From: Prorocentrum cordatum
Taxonomy: Eukaryota; Sar; Dinophyceae; Prorocentrales; Prorocentraceae
DNA length: 41,000 nt
Direction of reading: 5' to 3'
Assembly (NCBI GenBank): GCA_963575745.1
Contig: CAUYUJ010014270.1
Location: forward strand, 20,001 to 61,000
In this document: in pieces, positions 30,571-41,000 of the stretch
Layout: each line of letters begins with the position of its first letter
How positions within the stretch are numbered: position 1 is the stretch's first letter
Made by a program: the position numbers and the translations under genes
The notes under the pieces: model-generated
Seen by the model: the letters and a program-made list of their open reading frames with translations, nothing else
What the model was told of the DNA's origin: nothing
Databases searched by the model: none

Positions 30571-31084
30571 GGGGGCGGAGGGAGCGGGGAGAGAAGGCAG
30601 CAGCACGGGGAGGGAGAGGGAAGAGGAAGGAGAGGGGAGGGAGGTGAAGGTGAAGCTGGAGGGGGTGAAGGGACAGAGGAGGAGGACGACGACGAGGGAA
30701 AGTTGGACGACAATGAGGGCATGATGAGATAGGTTGCCCACCTCCGCCCTGAGAGAAACAGCGCTCACACCTCGTCCGCGCTCCGCGGAGAGCCTCCCGA
30801 GAAGCGTGCCGCCGCCACTCGTGCAGTGCAGTTGGTGATATCATCCCCCATCGTGTCGTCGTAGTCGTCGTCCTCGTCGTCGTCGTCGTCGTCGTCGTCG
30901 CCCTCTTCCTCCACCTCCCCTTCCTCATAAATCCTATCATTACCACATGCAGCAACTTGCTGCTTGAAAGGGGCGGCGGCGCGCGAGGCCACCTGACCAC
31001 GGCGCCTCCTAGCTACCCTGGGGCCGACAGCCCCGAAAGTGTCCGAGCCGATCTCGAAACCGCCAGCGTCGCAAACCTCCACAT
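30571..31084. other. 3' flank of the three-exon gene
   Basis: GGA-rich at 30575-30720, a (CGT)n microsatellite at about 30856-30901, then ordinary sequence that should include the gene's 3' UTR. No further exon seen. Confidence 0.5.
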
Positions 31085-34000
31085 CTACAACGTGTCGTTG
31101 AAGGCCTGCGTGAGCATCTCCCCCAGCTTGGCCGCGATCACTGGGTGGATGTCCTTCTCCTTGAAGTACTTCGCGCCGTACAGCTCATCCCTGAACGCCA
31201 GCAAGCACGCCTTGTGGTCCTTCGCGTGGACTCCGCCCTTGACGAGCTGAGCGAAGCGCGCCTCGAACAGCGTGGCCTCCGTGCGGCCCGCGGCCTTGAG
31301 CGCCGACGCCTCGAGGCCACCGAACTCGCTCATCTTGCCGTGCTCGTCGGCCGTCTTCTTGAGCTCGCCAAGCTGCTTGAGTATGTCGCCCTTCAGCGCG
31401 CGCGCCTTGGTTGCCAAGCCCTTCTGCTTGAAGAGCGTGGCCTTGATCTGGGTCAGGACCTCCTCCCAGTTCTGCAAGCTGGAGGGGCCGTCCGTCCAGC
31501 TCTTGCCGCCGCCGTTCATGATGCCGCCGCTCAAGGCATCCATATCCTTCACAGCGTACTCCGTGGCGTCCGCCACCAGGTCCCAGTACACCGTCGAGAA
31601 CTCCTTGAGCAAGTCGCGGCCTGTCTTGATTGCCACGTTGGCGAGGGCCTCGAAAGCCTTGAAGTCGACCAGTATCGTAACCTCGAGCGTCTTCTTGCCG
31701 TCGGCCCCGTCCGAGCCATCCGCACCCTGTGTTGTCGAGGCCCCCTCTCCCTGCGGCTGCTCGGGATCCTGGGGCGGCTCGGCGGCGGTCTCGACGAACT
31801 TGGCGAGATGCGAACGGAGCACGCGCCAAGCCTTCAAGGTAAGACAGCCATCGTGACATCAAACCGCCCACCATCCCACCATATGCCCCCATCAATCCTC
31901 AAGGACCCCTCGGGTCCTCCACCCCTCACTCCAGTACCCCGCACTCCCCTCGTCCACCCGCGCTCCCATCCCCCCAGCCCCCCAGACCTCAAGGGCATGC
32001 GATGTCGTGATGGCTGTCTCTCCCGCGGACCTCCTGCGCGTCGTCAGCAAGATCCACGTGCAAGTCGGCGAACGGCTCGCGGGCGGTGACGGCTCCGATG
32101 GACATCATCAACTGGATCAGCATCATCTTGGTGACCACCAGCCTGTGGATCTCTCGCGCGTCAGCGTCGAACTCCCCGATGCGATTGACCGCGCCAGCTG
32201 CCACTGCCAGCATCTTCTTCATCATCTCGGCGGTCTCGGCCCAGGCATCAGTTGCCTCAGCTTCTGCGGTGAAGTCGAGGCCCATCTGCACAACGTGATT
32301 GAAGCAAGTCCGAGCACATCCGATGAGCTCGGCGACGACCTCGCCCGAGCCGAAGTGTGCGCCTTGAGATTCCGTCAAAGCGACGGCAATCTTCTGCACT
32401 GTCTCATCGCGCTTGGGATCGTAGGCGTCGCAAGCCTCCACAAGTTTGTCGCTCTTGCCTTTGATGTACACCTTCTCCTGGAACATCTCCAGGTCGGCAT
32501 AGATTTTGTTGAATGCTTGGACCGTGTCCTCAGAGATGGCACGCAGCTTCGGGGTGAGGCTCAGGAGATCGAGGAACTCCAAGTTCAACTTTGTCACTTC
32601 CTCGATATCTGGCACCGCCTGGTGTCCGATGTCCGACGCGAGCACAGACTTCTTGATAAAGTCCTCCAGCTTGTCGCGGAAATGGTTCATGATGTTTCTC
32701 GCAGCACCCAGGCGCAACAACGGGCCCCACTCCTTCAGGTTCGCGATGATCGAAGAAATGTCCTGAACGGTCAGAGTCTTGATAGCGTCCCCGGGCACCC
32801 GTTCCACGGAGGAGACCTTCTCGCCGTACTTCACGTCGGTGTGGTAGGAACGGTTGTACTCCTCAAGGCACGCTTTCCACTCCGAGCCGAAGGTCGTCAC
32901 GACCACGCGCCACTCAGGCCCAGCTTCTTCACGAAGGAACTTGCGAACTTCAGACCTGATATCGCACTCCAGCAGCGCTGTGGGCGAGGGGTCTATGAGG
33001 ATGCGGAGGGACTCGGCGTACACGTAGATCTCCTTCGCGAGGTCTTTGCACACGCCAGCCTCCTCGCGAACCGCCTCGGACTTGACACGAGGAAGGATTT
33101 GATCGATCAGGTCCATCATCCACGAGTTGTGGACCTTATCCTGCTTGGTGTACGGCAAAACCAAACTGTTGATGAAGAACGTCCTGCCCGTCTCGACGAG
33201 TTCTGCGTCAGGCACCCCAGCAGCCGAGAACCGAGGATGAAGCATCGAAAACTCGCCCTTCAGGGGCCCCAGCGCCGACACCAACAACATCGGAGAGGGG
33301 GGTTGATCAGGGGATCAAGGGGAAGCGAAGGGGAGAGGAGGGGGAGAGGGGGAGGAGATGGAGCGAGGAGGTGAAGGACCTTGGGGAATTCAGTTGTTGG
33401 CGTTAACGTTGAGGCCCCTCCCACCGCGCACTGCTTCCAGGGAATGCAGATCTCGACCTTGCCTCCAACGTCGAACATCTCCTTGGCCGCAACCGCGCAG
33501 AGCTGCAGCTTGAAAGGAACCGCGTCCGAGAGGTCCACGTGCTTGATGTTCCCGAGCAGCCGCAGGCGGGTATCCTGCCCCATTTGTTCGATGGCCTTCC
33601 CACCCAGAGTCGTGCACCAGTCGATGTCGCCGAGGTAGTTGTCCTTCTCGCCGCCCAAGACGTCGCTATCAGGCTTCCAGCGCCGAAGCGCGTAGATCTT
33701 ATCACCGATGCCATGGTCCTTACCCTTCGTGAGGACGCGCCCCAAGGAGATCGAATCCTTGAGCTCCTTCAGCCTCGCCTTCTCCGAAGCGTCGTTTGCC
33801 ACACCAGGCTTCTTGACGGACGGCGGCGTCCCTGTCATCATCGAGGAGGCCCCGCGGCTGTGGTCGCTGGCACCTGACGGCAGCGGCCCCGCGTCGTCGC
33901 CCATGGAGCCACGGGCAGCGCCAGCTGGAACCGCATCAGGCACTTGGATGGCATTGTCGAACGCGGACCTGGGCGGCCTGGTGTCGTCGGTGTTTGGTCC

Positions 34001-35020
34001 AAGCGACGCTGGACCCTGCGACGCGCCGACGTCGCCTGGAGGGAGCGCGGCCGCGCCGCCGCCGTCGTCGACGCTGCCGTCGGCGATGGCCAGCTTCCCC
34101 GTCGGAGCTGCTGGAGGAGTCGGATCGGTAAGCAGCCCGAGGCCCCGCGCCGCACCCAAGGCTCTGGCCTTGAGCTCGGCCACCGTCGGAATCCCAACAT
34201 TCCCCCTCAAGGTAATGGGCATCTGCTCGCGCATGAGCTTGTTGGCGGCCTCCTCCAATGACGAAGCCGCGCCCTCACGGCAGCAATCGTCGGCCGACAG
34301 AGCCTTCTCGCTGCGGGTGTTCAGGGTGGTGGTGAACCTGCGCACCCTGAGATAAGGCGACGTCGGATCCAAGGCTAGCGTCCCCGTGACCGCATCACCC
34401 TCGTGCTCGTTCTGCACTTCTGTGGCACGTTCCCCTGCCTGCTGCGGCGTTAAGCTCTGCGCCCCTGCAGGGGCGATGTCGGTCTGGTACTGGGCGTCTG
34501 TGATGAGGACGCAGTCCGAGTACACCGTGATGCCAGTCTGCGTGCCCATCGTGACGTCCTGCGGCAACGTGGCCGAGAAACGCTTTCCGTCGGCGGCCTG
34601 GCAGCACGCCTCGAAGGAGTCGGCCAACTCGCTGTCATTCTCGCAAGCCCCGCAAAGAGTAGGCCAAATGTAATCCATCCAAAACTTCCCCTTCACAAAG
34701 CCACGGACGTGGAATGAGCAGCCGAAGGGGAACTTCTTGATCTCCTCACCTGGGAACTTGACGTCGGGGAACGGATGCTCGGCGTTCTCCTTGAAGCCAC
34801 AGCGTCCGCAGGAACCCTTGGGGCCAGCGAGGTCGACGCTCTTGGTCCTGATCATCAACGGCCCTATGACCTGGGACTCCTTCGACGTCTCGGCGGCGGC
34901 CTTCATCTTGGACTTCTTAGTACCACGGCCCCCCGCGCCACCACCGCGGCCCACAGTGCCGCCGCCGCGACCCGCAAGCTGGCTGGCGCCGCTGGGTTCG
35001 GGCTTCGCCCGCTTGCCCAT
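31085..35020 (-). CDS. Three-exon gene, hypothetical protein with N-terminal zinc-ribbon-like region (~1204 aa)
   Basis: Exons 33380-35020 (547 codons), 32031-33257 (409) and 31085-31831 (248 plus TAG). Introns of 122 bp (33258-33379) and 199 bp (31832-32030) both start GT, end AAG before G, and fall between codons; all three exon lengths divide by three. The start chosen is the ATG at 35020 (MGKRAKPEPS); further upstream only a TTG opens the frame. Residues 18-34 are Gly/Arg-rich. Residues 71-126 hold C71GRC74, H82, C101, H104 and C123GAC126, a plausible zinc-ribbon. A Pro/Ala-rich low-complexity region spans roughly 330-430. The second and third exons are mostly amphipathic helix (EIYVYAESLRILIDPSPTAL, AEMMKKMLAVAAGAVNRIG). 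Codons are strongly GC-ending, unlike the surrounding repeats. I do not recognise the family; the zinc-binding role is inferred from Cys spacing only. Confidence 0.8.
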
Positions 35021-35075
35021 CCCTCCGGCTCTCCAGCAGAAGAGAAGACTCGGGTCGCCGACTCGCGGCCCCGGC

Positions 35076-35079
35076 TCTG
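35076..35079 (-). promoter_or_regulatory. Candidate spliced-leader acceptor site
   Basis: The minus strand has TTGTGATTTCAG|AGCC ending at 35077, 57 nt ahead of the ATG at 35020. It is a pyrimidine-containing AG in a position suitable for DinoSL trans-splicing, which is known to cap dinoflagellate mRNAs. No transcript evidence is available; an extra 5' exon would be the alternative. Confidence 0.3.
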
Positions 35080-35439
35080 AAATCACAAGCCCCGAACTGA
35101 TCGGAGCCAAACATCGATGTAAAGACAAAGAATATCATGTTGGAATTCGTAGGTAATTGCAGACAACGATACCATGGCACTGCAATGGGCCCTCGGCCAA
35201 ACAAGAAACCGCATTCCACCGCGCCGACACTATGCGGCACCCAAGCGGATCCGACACGGCACCGCACGGTCACTGACGGAGATGACGCGCACCGCACAGC
35301 ACCGCACACCATCGCGAGGCAGCGGGCGGCACCACTTTCGAGACCGCGTTGGCCCATGGGCGAACCCCCCTACCTTATGGGCCCACGGAGGCCCTATGGG
35401 GGGGGCATCACAAGACCCCATGGAAGGACCCTATCGGAA
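35080..35439. other. Upstream intergenic DNA
   Basis: No gene recognised. GC-rich with GGCACCGCAC-type words. Confidence 0.45.
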
Positions 35440-37160
35440 AACCTGCATAAGTACGGGCGGGTCCTACCTACCTTAGGGATGATCCTGGAATCTACTTGTT
35501 CGGGGGGTCCTATCTACATCTGGGATGCTCCCATCTACGGTCGGCTGGGTCTTATCGACTTGTTGAGAGGATCCGTTCTGCCTGTTGGGAGAGTCCTACC
35601 TACTTTTGGGATGGTCCTACCTACTTGCTTGGGGAGGTCCTATCTACTTGTTGGAGGGACCTATCTACTTGTTGGGAGGGTCCGATCTACTTGTTGGGAG
35701 GGTCCGATCTACTTTTGGCGGGGTCCGAACGGCTTCTGGTCATATATACCTGTGTGAGGAACATGTCTGATTTGAGGATGATCTTATCTACTTGTTAGGA
35801 TTGACCTCTCTACTTGTTGGGAGGGACGTATCTACTTGTGGGGGAACCATATCTGCTTGTCGGGAGGGTCCTATATGCTTGTGGGCGGGCCCTATACTTC
35901 TTGGGAGGTTCCTAATTATATTTGGGAGGGACCCATCTACTTTTGGTTTCTGAGAAGGTCCTAACTACTTTCTGGAGGAACCCACATCCTTTCCAGGAGC
36001 CTATCTACTTGTAGGGAGGCCCCGACCTACGTTTGGGCGGGACATATCTGCTTGTTGGGAGTTTCCACCTCTGGGAGGGTCGTACCAACACTTTCGGGAG
36101 GGACGCTTTAACTTGTTTAGAGTTCCCCAGCTAAGTTGGAGGAGACCTGCCTACTTTTGGGGCGGACCTGTCGAATTGTTGGGAAACTCCTAATATCCAC
36201 CTCTCGGAGTGGCCAATTCACTTTCGGGAGGGGCCGAATTAATTTTGTAATGGGCATATCTATTGTTGAGAGGGACCTACTTCTCTGGGGAAGGAGATCT
36301 CCACTTGTAGAATCTTTTTTTTTCTGTTTGGGAGGGGCCTATCTACTTTTTGGAATGGCCTCCATACTTGCTGGGAGGGCCCTATCTCATTTTAGGAAGG
36401 GCATGTTCATTTGGGCTGGGCCTATCTACTCTTGTGACATGCCCGTCCCTTTTGGAGACGGACCTATCTACTTGTTCGCAGGGTCCTACCGCCCTGCGCA
36501 AGGATCACATCTAATCTGGGGGGGGCGATCTCCCGCGCGGAAACAAAGGGCACATCTACGTTTGGGAGGGCCCTGCCTACCTCTGGGAAAACATGTATAC
36601 TTGCTGGGATGGCCATATCTACTTCTGCGATGGACCGATCGACCTTCGGACGGACTTACCTGCATTCGGGAGGCGCCATTCTACTTTTGGGAGGGCCCAA
36701 TGTACTTGTTGTTTTTTTTTGTTGTTGTTGTGGTGGGTCTGATATAATTTTGGGATTGCCCTATCTACATATGGGAGGGTCCTGTATAATTGCTGGGATG
36801 TTCCAATGTCCGCATGATGGGGGTTTGTCTCCTTTGGGGAGCGCCCTGCCCACTTCAGGGACCTATCTACGTTTGCCAAGTGCCCATCTTCTGTTCGGAA
36901 GGTACCTATCTACTTCTCGGAAGGACATGCATTCTTCTGGGAATGGCCGACCTACTTGTTGCGATTGTTCCATTTACTTCTGTGAGCCGCTTATCTGTGA
37001 TGGGGCCGATCTACTTGTTGGGAGTGCCCCATCTACCTGTGGTAGGGACCTGTCTGCGTTTGCCCTGGGAAGGGCTGGGCTATTCACTGCTGGGAGGGCC
37101 CGATCTACTTCGGGATGGACTTATCTAATTGCTGGGAATTGCTTATGTATTTCTGGGAGG
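35440..37160 (+). repeat. TATCTACTTGTTGGGAGGG minisatellite
   Basis: Core CTATCTACTTGTTGGGAGGG, with a 22-bp period in the best part (about 35635-35720). Elsewhere the spacing stretches to roughly 25-35 bp with substitutions, but TCTACTT and GGGAGGG persist across 1.7 kb. Plus-strand frames read as repeated YLLVG/STCWEG peptides because of the repeat. No gene. Confidence 0.9.
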
Positions 37161-38284
37161 GGCCTATATGATTTTGAAAAATACCTGATGCTCCAGGAGG
37201 CCGCGGGCGTCGAACCCGAGCGTCCGCCAACCGCGTCGGCCTCTTGCGAGGTTCGCTGCTCGGGGCGCGCTGCGCAGACATTGCTGCGGCTGGCATGGGG
37301 CGCCCCCAGCCGCGCGCCGCCGCGCGCTAGCCGATGCTCGCGGCGCCGGCTGCATGACCCGAGCCCGCGCAGCGGATGCCCCTCGGGGCGGGCCCCGCCA
37401 GACTTGCCCCCACCAGGATTCTCCCATTGGGGGGGGGGGCGCCGCAATTTCACCGATGCGGGGGCCGATCCCATGCCCAAGCCCCGCCTCGCACATACCT
37501 CGACACTGGTCAGCCACCACCTGGCCATGCCGAGCCGACCGACATCTACCCCTCCCACGCAGCCTTCTTCCAACAGAATGGCCGCGGCAACAGCCGCTTC
37601 CGCTGGCGCACCCTACAGGAGAGTCCCACCTGATAAACCGATTCTCAGGCACGTCGCGTCGAACACGCCACAGCGGCGGCGGCTCTGCGGCGAGATACAT
37701 CGCGCGCAGCGCGCGGCTCATGCGCCCGCGCCGTGCACGCGAGATCGCAGTTCCAGCGCTCGCGCGCGCGACTGAGGGCTGGTTACATCCACGAACTTCT
37801 GCAGCCCGACCGTCGGCCGCGGGCGCGACGTCGCAGGGCCAGCATCGCGGCGCCCGCGGGCGCCGCGAGCAGCCCCGCCCCGCGCTGGTCCATGCAGACC
37901 GCCCAGCGACGACAGCCCCGAACGCGCTTGCCCGCACGGGGCCGCCCCGATCGGCGGCGCGCTGGGAAGCCCGTCGGGCCCTCGCAGCGCGCCTGCGCGG
38001 CCCGCTGCCATTGCCCAGGAGGCCCGCATCGAGCGGCGCTGGCGCGCGCACCGCTGCCCCCCCGCGGCGCGGGCGCCGAGGGTCTCCCGCAGCAGCGCGG
38101 CGCGTGGGGGGGCGGGGGCGCCCCGACGCCAAGGCGGCTGGGCAGGCGGGTTCGCATGGCGCGCGCGCGAACGCGCAGGAAAGGGGCGGCCGCCCGCTGT
38201 ACATTCCCACGTGCGTAGCCGCATGGGGCCAACGCGGCGCGGTCCTTGGCACAGCGCCGACGGGGCCGCAGCCGAATGGGCGGC
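37161..38284. other. Extremely GC-rich DNA, no gene supported
   Basis: Several overlapping long frames occur on both strands, as expected where stops are rare. One short plus-strand stretch near 37500-37630 (DIYPSHAAFFQQNGRGNS) is slightly protein-like, but no start, splice partner or domain supports it. Confidence 0.5.
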
Positions 38285-38375
38285 CAGGCGAGGGGGGGGG
38301 GGGGTAGATTGCGAAAATTCAGGCATCGGGGGGTGCTCGAGGGGGGGGGGGTAGATTGCGAAAATCCGAGCATCG
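38285..38375 (+). repeat. ~50-bp direct duplication with G-runs
   Basis: A G-run followed by TAGATTGCGAAAAT and GCATCG occurs twice, the runs being about 12 and 11 G. Confidence 0.85.
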
Positions 38376-38439
38376 ATCTGCGCCGTGCAATGTAAAACCG
38401 CCATAAGGTTTTGGTCGCCCGAAGCATTCTCGATGCCAG

Positions 38440-38900
38440 AACGCATGGCTCCTTGATGGCCTCTCGATGGATTTATGATGACGCTTTGATGGCCTTATGA
38501 TGACGTTTTGGTCGCGCGCTCCGAATGACGATGGGTTTATGATGACGTTTTGATGGGTTTATGATCGATTTTGGTGGTGTTTTGATGGTTTGGCGGTGCC
38601 TGCGCTGTAATTTCGATATCTGCACATGACATAGTACGTTTTCGCAGTACGCTGCCCTTGCCCCCGCTGAGCAGGCGGCTCGAAATACCTGTCAGCATTG
38701 GCAAGCCAGTGCGCCTCTGCCCTTCACGGCACGGCATTACGCTCCCGTTTGATGGCTTTATGATGACGTTTTGATGACGTTATGATGGCGTTTTGATCAA
38801 CCACCCTTAAACTCGTTCGTTTTGTGATGACGTTTTGATGGATTTACGATGGCCTTCCGATGGGTTTCCGATGGGTCCGCGGTTGGGTTTTGATGGAATG
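38440..38900 (+). repeat. GATGACGTTTTGATGG short tandem repeats
   Basis: TTTATGATGACGTTTTGATGG-like words recur about every 20-25 bp at 38440-38590 and again at 38745-38890, separated by ~150 bp of unrelated sequence. Confidence 0.8.
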
Positions 38901-40229
38901 GGCCAGCGCACGAAACGTCGGCGTTCCGCGTTCGATGGGCTGGCGCGCCACGCGGAGCCGCGGCGCGCCGCGCGTAGTCGACGTGGCGACCTGCATGCGT
39001 CTGCCAGGGCGGGCCACGGCAGCGCGTACACAGCGGTGTCGGCCCCGCCCGCGCGCCCCGAGCGCTTGGGGCGGCGGCGCATCCAACTGAATGCAGCGGT
39101 TACTCGGCCCGCAAACGCAGCCGCACGCCAGCGCGCCCATGGCGTTAGCCGCGCCGCCCGACACCAGCGCCTGAGGCGCGCGGGGCGGCGCGCGCGCGCG
39201 GGCGCGCGTCAGCGGCCGAGCAGGGTAGCACGCGCGCCGCGAACGCTGTTGAAGTAATAACGCACACATGCTCGAATGAGCGAAACGGGCGCGGGCGCGC
39301 CCGCGCCCAGGGCCCAGGGCCCAAGCCCTGAGCTTCGAGCAGCGCGCGCTGGGCAAGAGACTGAGGGCGCCCAGGGCCCAAGTTAAACCCAAACCCACCG
39401 TCCGAGAGTCGCAAATGTTGCCGCGAACCCCGCGCCCCAAGCCCTGCGCCATGAGCATGGGGCGGCCACCTCTGGGCCGCAACCCATTTCAGCCATGGGC
39501 CTGGTGCTTTGAGCCCGAAGCCCGAAGCCATAGGACTGGCGCCCAGCGCCAGAAAACTGGCGGCGCAATCCCTGAGCCACAGACCTATGTCCGAATTGTC
39601 GGGCCCTCGTCGAAGAGCTCTGGGCCCAAGGCCCGCCTCGTGCCCCGAGCCTGGAACCGAGCGCCCAGAGCCCCCGAGCCTTCTGCATCCAATCCGCGCC
39701 TTCAACATGTAGCTGCAAGCTTGAAGCAGGGGCCCGCGCGCCCGTAGCCGCGCGCGCTGAGCTCTGCGCGTTCGGCCCCATAACAAACGCTGCGCCCGAG
39801 AACGCGGTCGCGAGATCATTAGGCGCGGCGCGCGAGCCAATGCATCTCGGTTGCAAACCATGCACCGTCGCCCATGGGCGTTGCGCCATCGGCCCGCGCC
39901 TCGAGCGAAGCCCTCGGCCACGGGCCCCCCAGCCTCAGTCGGGGCCCGCATGCACTGCGCATTAAGCGCCGATCATTGGCCCCTCGGCGATACGCAACAA
40001 GAGATGAAACTGATACCCAGAGCCGCACTTGTCCCAGGAGCAAATGGATAATGGTCTGCGCCGCCGCGCTCAGCGCATTGCGCACGCGGGCCTGGGCTTC
40101 TCAGGAAGCACGCACCGCGCAACCCTCATAGCCAATGCAGCCCGCGCAAATCACGAGGCAACCTTTGGCACTGGCATCGCGATGAAAGCCAGAACAAGAA
40201 GCGATACATGAGGCACCGCGCACATAAGC
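38901..40229. other. GC-rich intergenic DNA, no gene supported
   Basis: Words such as GGGCCCAAGCCCTGAGC recur around 39310-39560 without a fixed period. Both strands are open over hundreds of bases for compositional reasons. Confidence 0.5.
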
Positions 40230-40945
40230 GCGGTGCCGCGGCGTCGCTTTGACTCGGCGTAGCAGCGATGCAAACGCGAAGTTGTGGGGGGAGACGAGCC
40301 CCCTGCGCGGCCGCCATAGTGCGATCGGATGGGGCGAGAATGTCGCGCGGCTGCCGCGGCGTCGCGATATTGCCGCGCCTTGGCACGGCGATGCCGCGGC
40401 GTCGTGGCGGCATCGGGGCAGGGCGGAGAGGCGAACGCCCTGCATATGTTGTCGTGCCGCAGTGCCGCGGTGTCGCGGTGCCGCAGTGTCTCGCGGGGGC
40501 GAAGGCGGGGCGGGCAGGGCAGGCGCCATGCGTCGGGCACTCAGTGGAAGGGGGGGGGGGCGACACCCAGGACAGCCCGACCCAGGACACCCTGACCCAG
40601 GACACCCTGGCCCCACAGTGACACCCTCGGGCTCTGGAAAGCCCTCCTGGACCATGGTTCCCTGGAGCCCTTGGTGCACCGCCCATCTAGGCACGTCCGT
40701 CACGCGGATCGCTGGGTCTGGCGGACGAGGGCCGAAGGCCTTGTATATCTGGCGGGCCGAAGGCCGAACGCTTCAGATTCGAAGGACAGCTTGGTCGGGG
40801 CGAGGCCGATCCCGCCCGACCGCCTTGCCAGGCCGCTTGGCGGCACAGCACAGCGGTCAGGCGGGTTCTCCTCCTACCCGCCCCCTTCTCCACGAATCCG
40901 CGGGGCGTCGGTCCCTCGCGCGCTCTCCTGTTATCTCCACCTCGC
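40230..40945 (+). repeat. Dispersed compound repeat, copy 3
   Basis: The same two-part layout as 29230-29860: a GCCGCGGCGTCGCG-rich part (40230-40500), then GTCACGCGGATCG, GGTCTGGCGG, CGAGGCCGATCCC, CCGCCTTGCCAGGCCGCTTGG, CTCCTACCCGCC and CGCGGGGCGTCGGT in the same order and orientation. Confidence 0.8.
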
Positions 40946-41000
40946 TCTGTGTGTGATCAAGCCCGAAGGATGGCGGTCCCTTTCCAAGACAGAGCTCCCC

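Noticed and set aside
35137-37775. Plus-strand frames with YLLVG / STCWEG peptides
   Set aside because: Translation of the TATCTACTTG minisatellite.
37164-38446. Overlapping frames of 200-360 codons on both strands
   Set aside because: Expected where GC is very high and stops are rare; no start context, splice logic or domain.

Overview
The window reads as nuclear DNA of a dinoflagellate, probably a GC-rich species. The strongest sign is a perfect 22-nt dinoflagellate spliced leader (DinoSL) on the minus strand at 18529-18550. It forms the exact 5' end of a non-LTR retrotransposon. Other signs are high overall GC, very low gene density, several kilobases of triplet microsatellites and minisatellites, and short introns whose donors are GT and whose acceptors are followed by G. 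Nothing suggests a bacterium, organelle or virus. A species assignment (for example a Prorocentrum-like lineage) would be inference only.

There are three gene-bearing blocks, all on the minus strand. (1) At 1-1030, and perhaps 1590-1855, lie exons of a gene that runs off the left edge. (2) At 13455-18550 lies a LINE-type retrotransposon: DinoSL, an intact coiled-coil ORF1, then an ORF2 with AP-endonuclease, reverse transcriptase and a Cys/His C-terminus. ORF2 is broken by four frame changes at short homopolymer or slippery spots. (3) At 31085-35020 lies a complete-looking three-exon gene (547 + 409 + 248 codons, both introns phase 0) for a protein of about 1204 residues with an N-terminal Cys-pair zinc-ribbon-like region. 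I do not recognise its function. A few shorter exon-like fragments occur elsewhere (4162-4350, 18905-19040, 22237-22515, and a duplicated fragment at 19195 and 21481).

The rest is repeats. Left arm: a ~160-bp tandem array that flips orientation (2055-3395); a 15-unit hairpin array whose stems covary (3606-4173); GGA/TCC tracts; a 47-bp perfect palindrome (6853-6899); AAG/GGCC-rich degenerate repeats (9620-10230); an (ACT)n tract (10555-11600); short GGAAT-type repeats (11637-12860). Middle: a ~100-bp satellite (20160-21295), a GCAAN pentamer tract (22895-23640), and a dense cluster of inverted-repeat, MITE-like elements from 24246 to 25932, followed by 732 bp of (AGT)n. Right arm: a dispersed repeat seen three times (29.2, 30.3 and 40.2 kb), a TATCTACTTG minisatellite (35440-37160), and very GC-rich DNA without recognisable genes (37190-40230).

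The observations most worth a second look are the covarying hairpin array, the DinoSL-headed LINE (direct evidence that a trans-spliced mRNA was copied back into DNA), the MITE cluster with at least three families present in several copies, and the uncharacterised zinc-ribbon gene.
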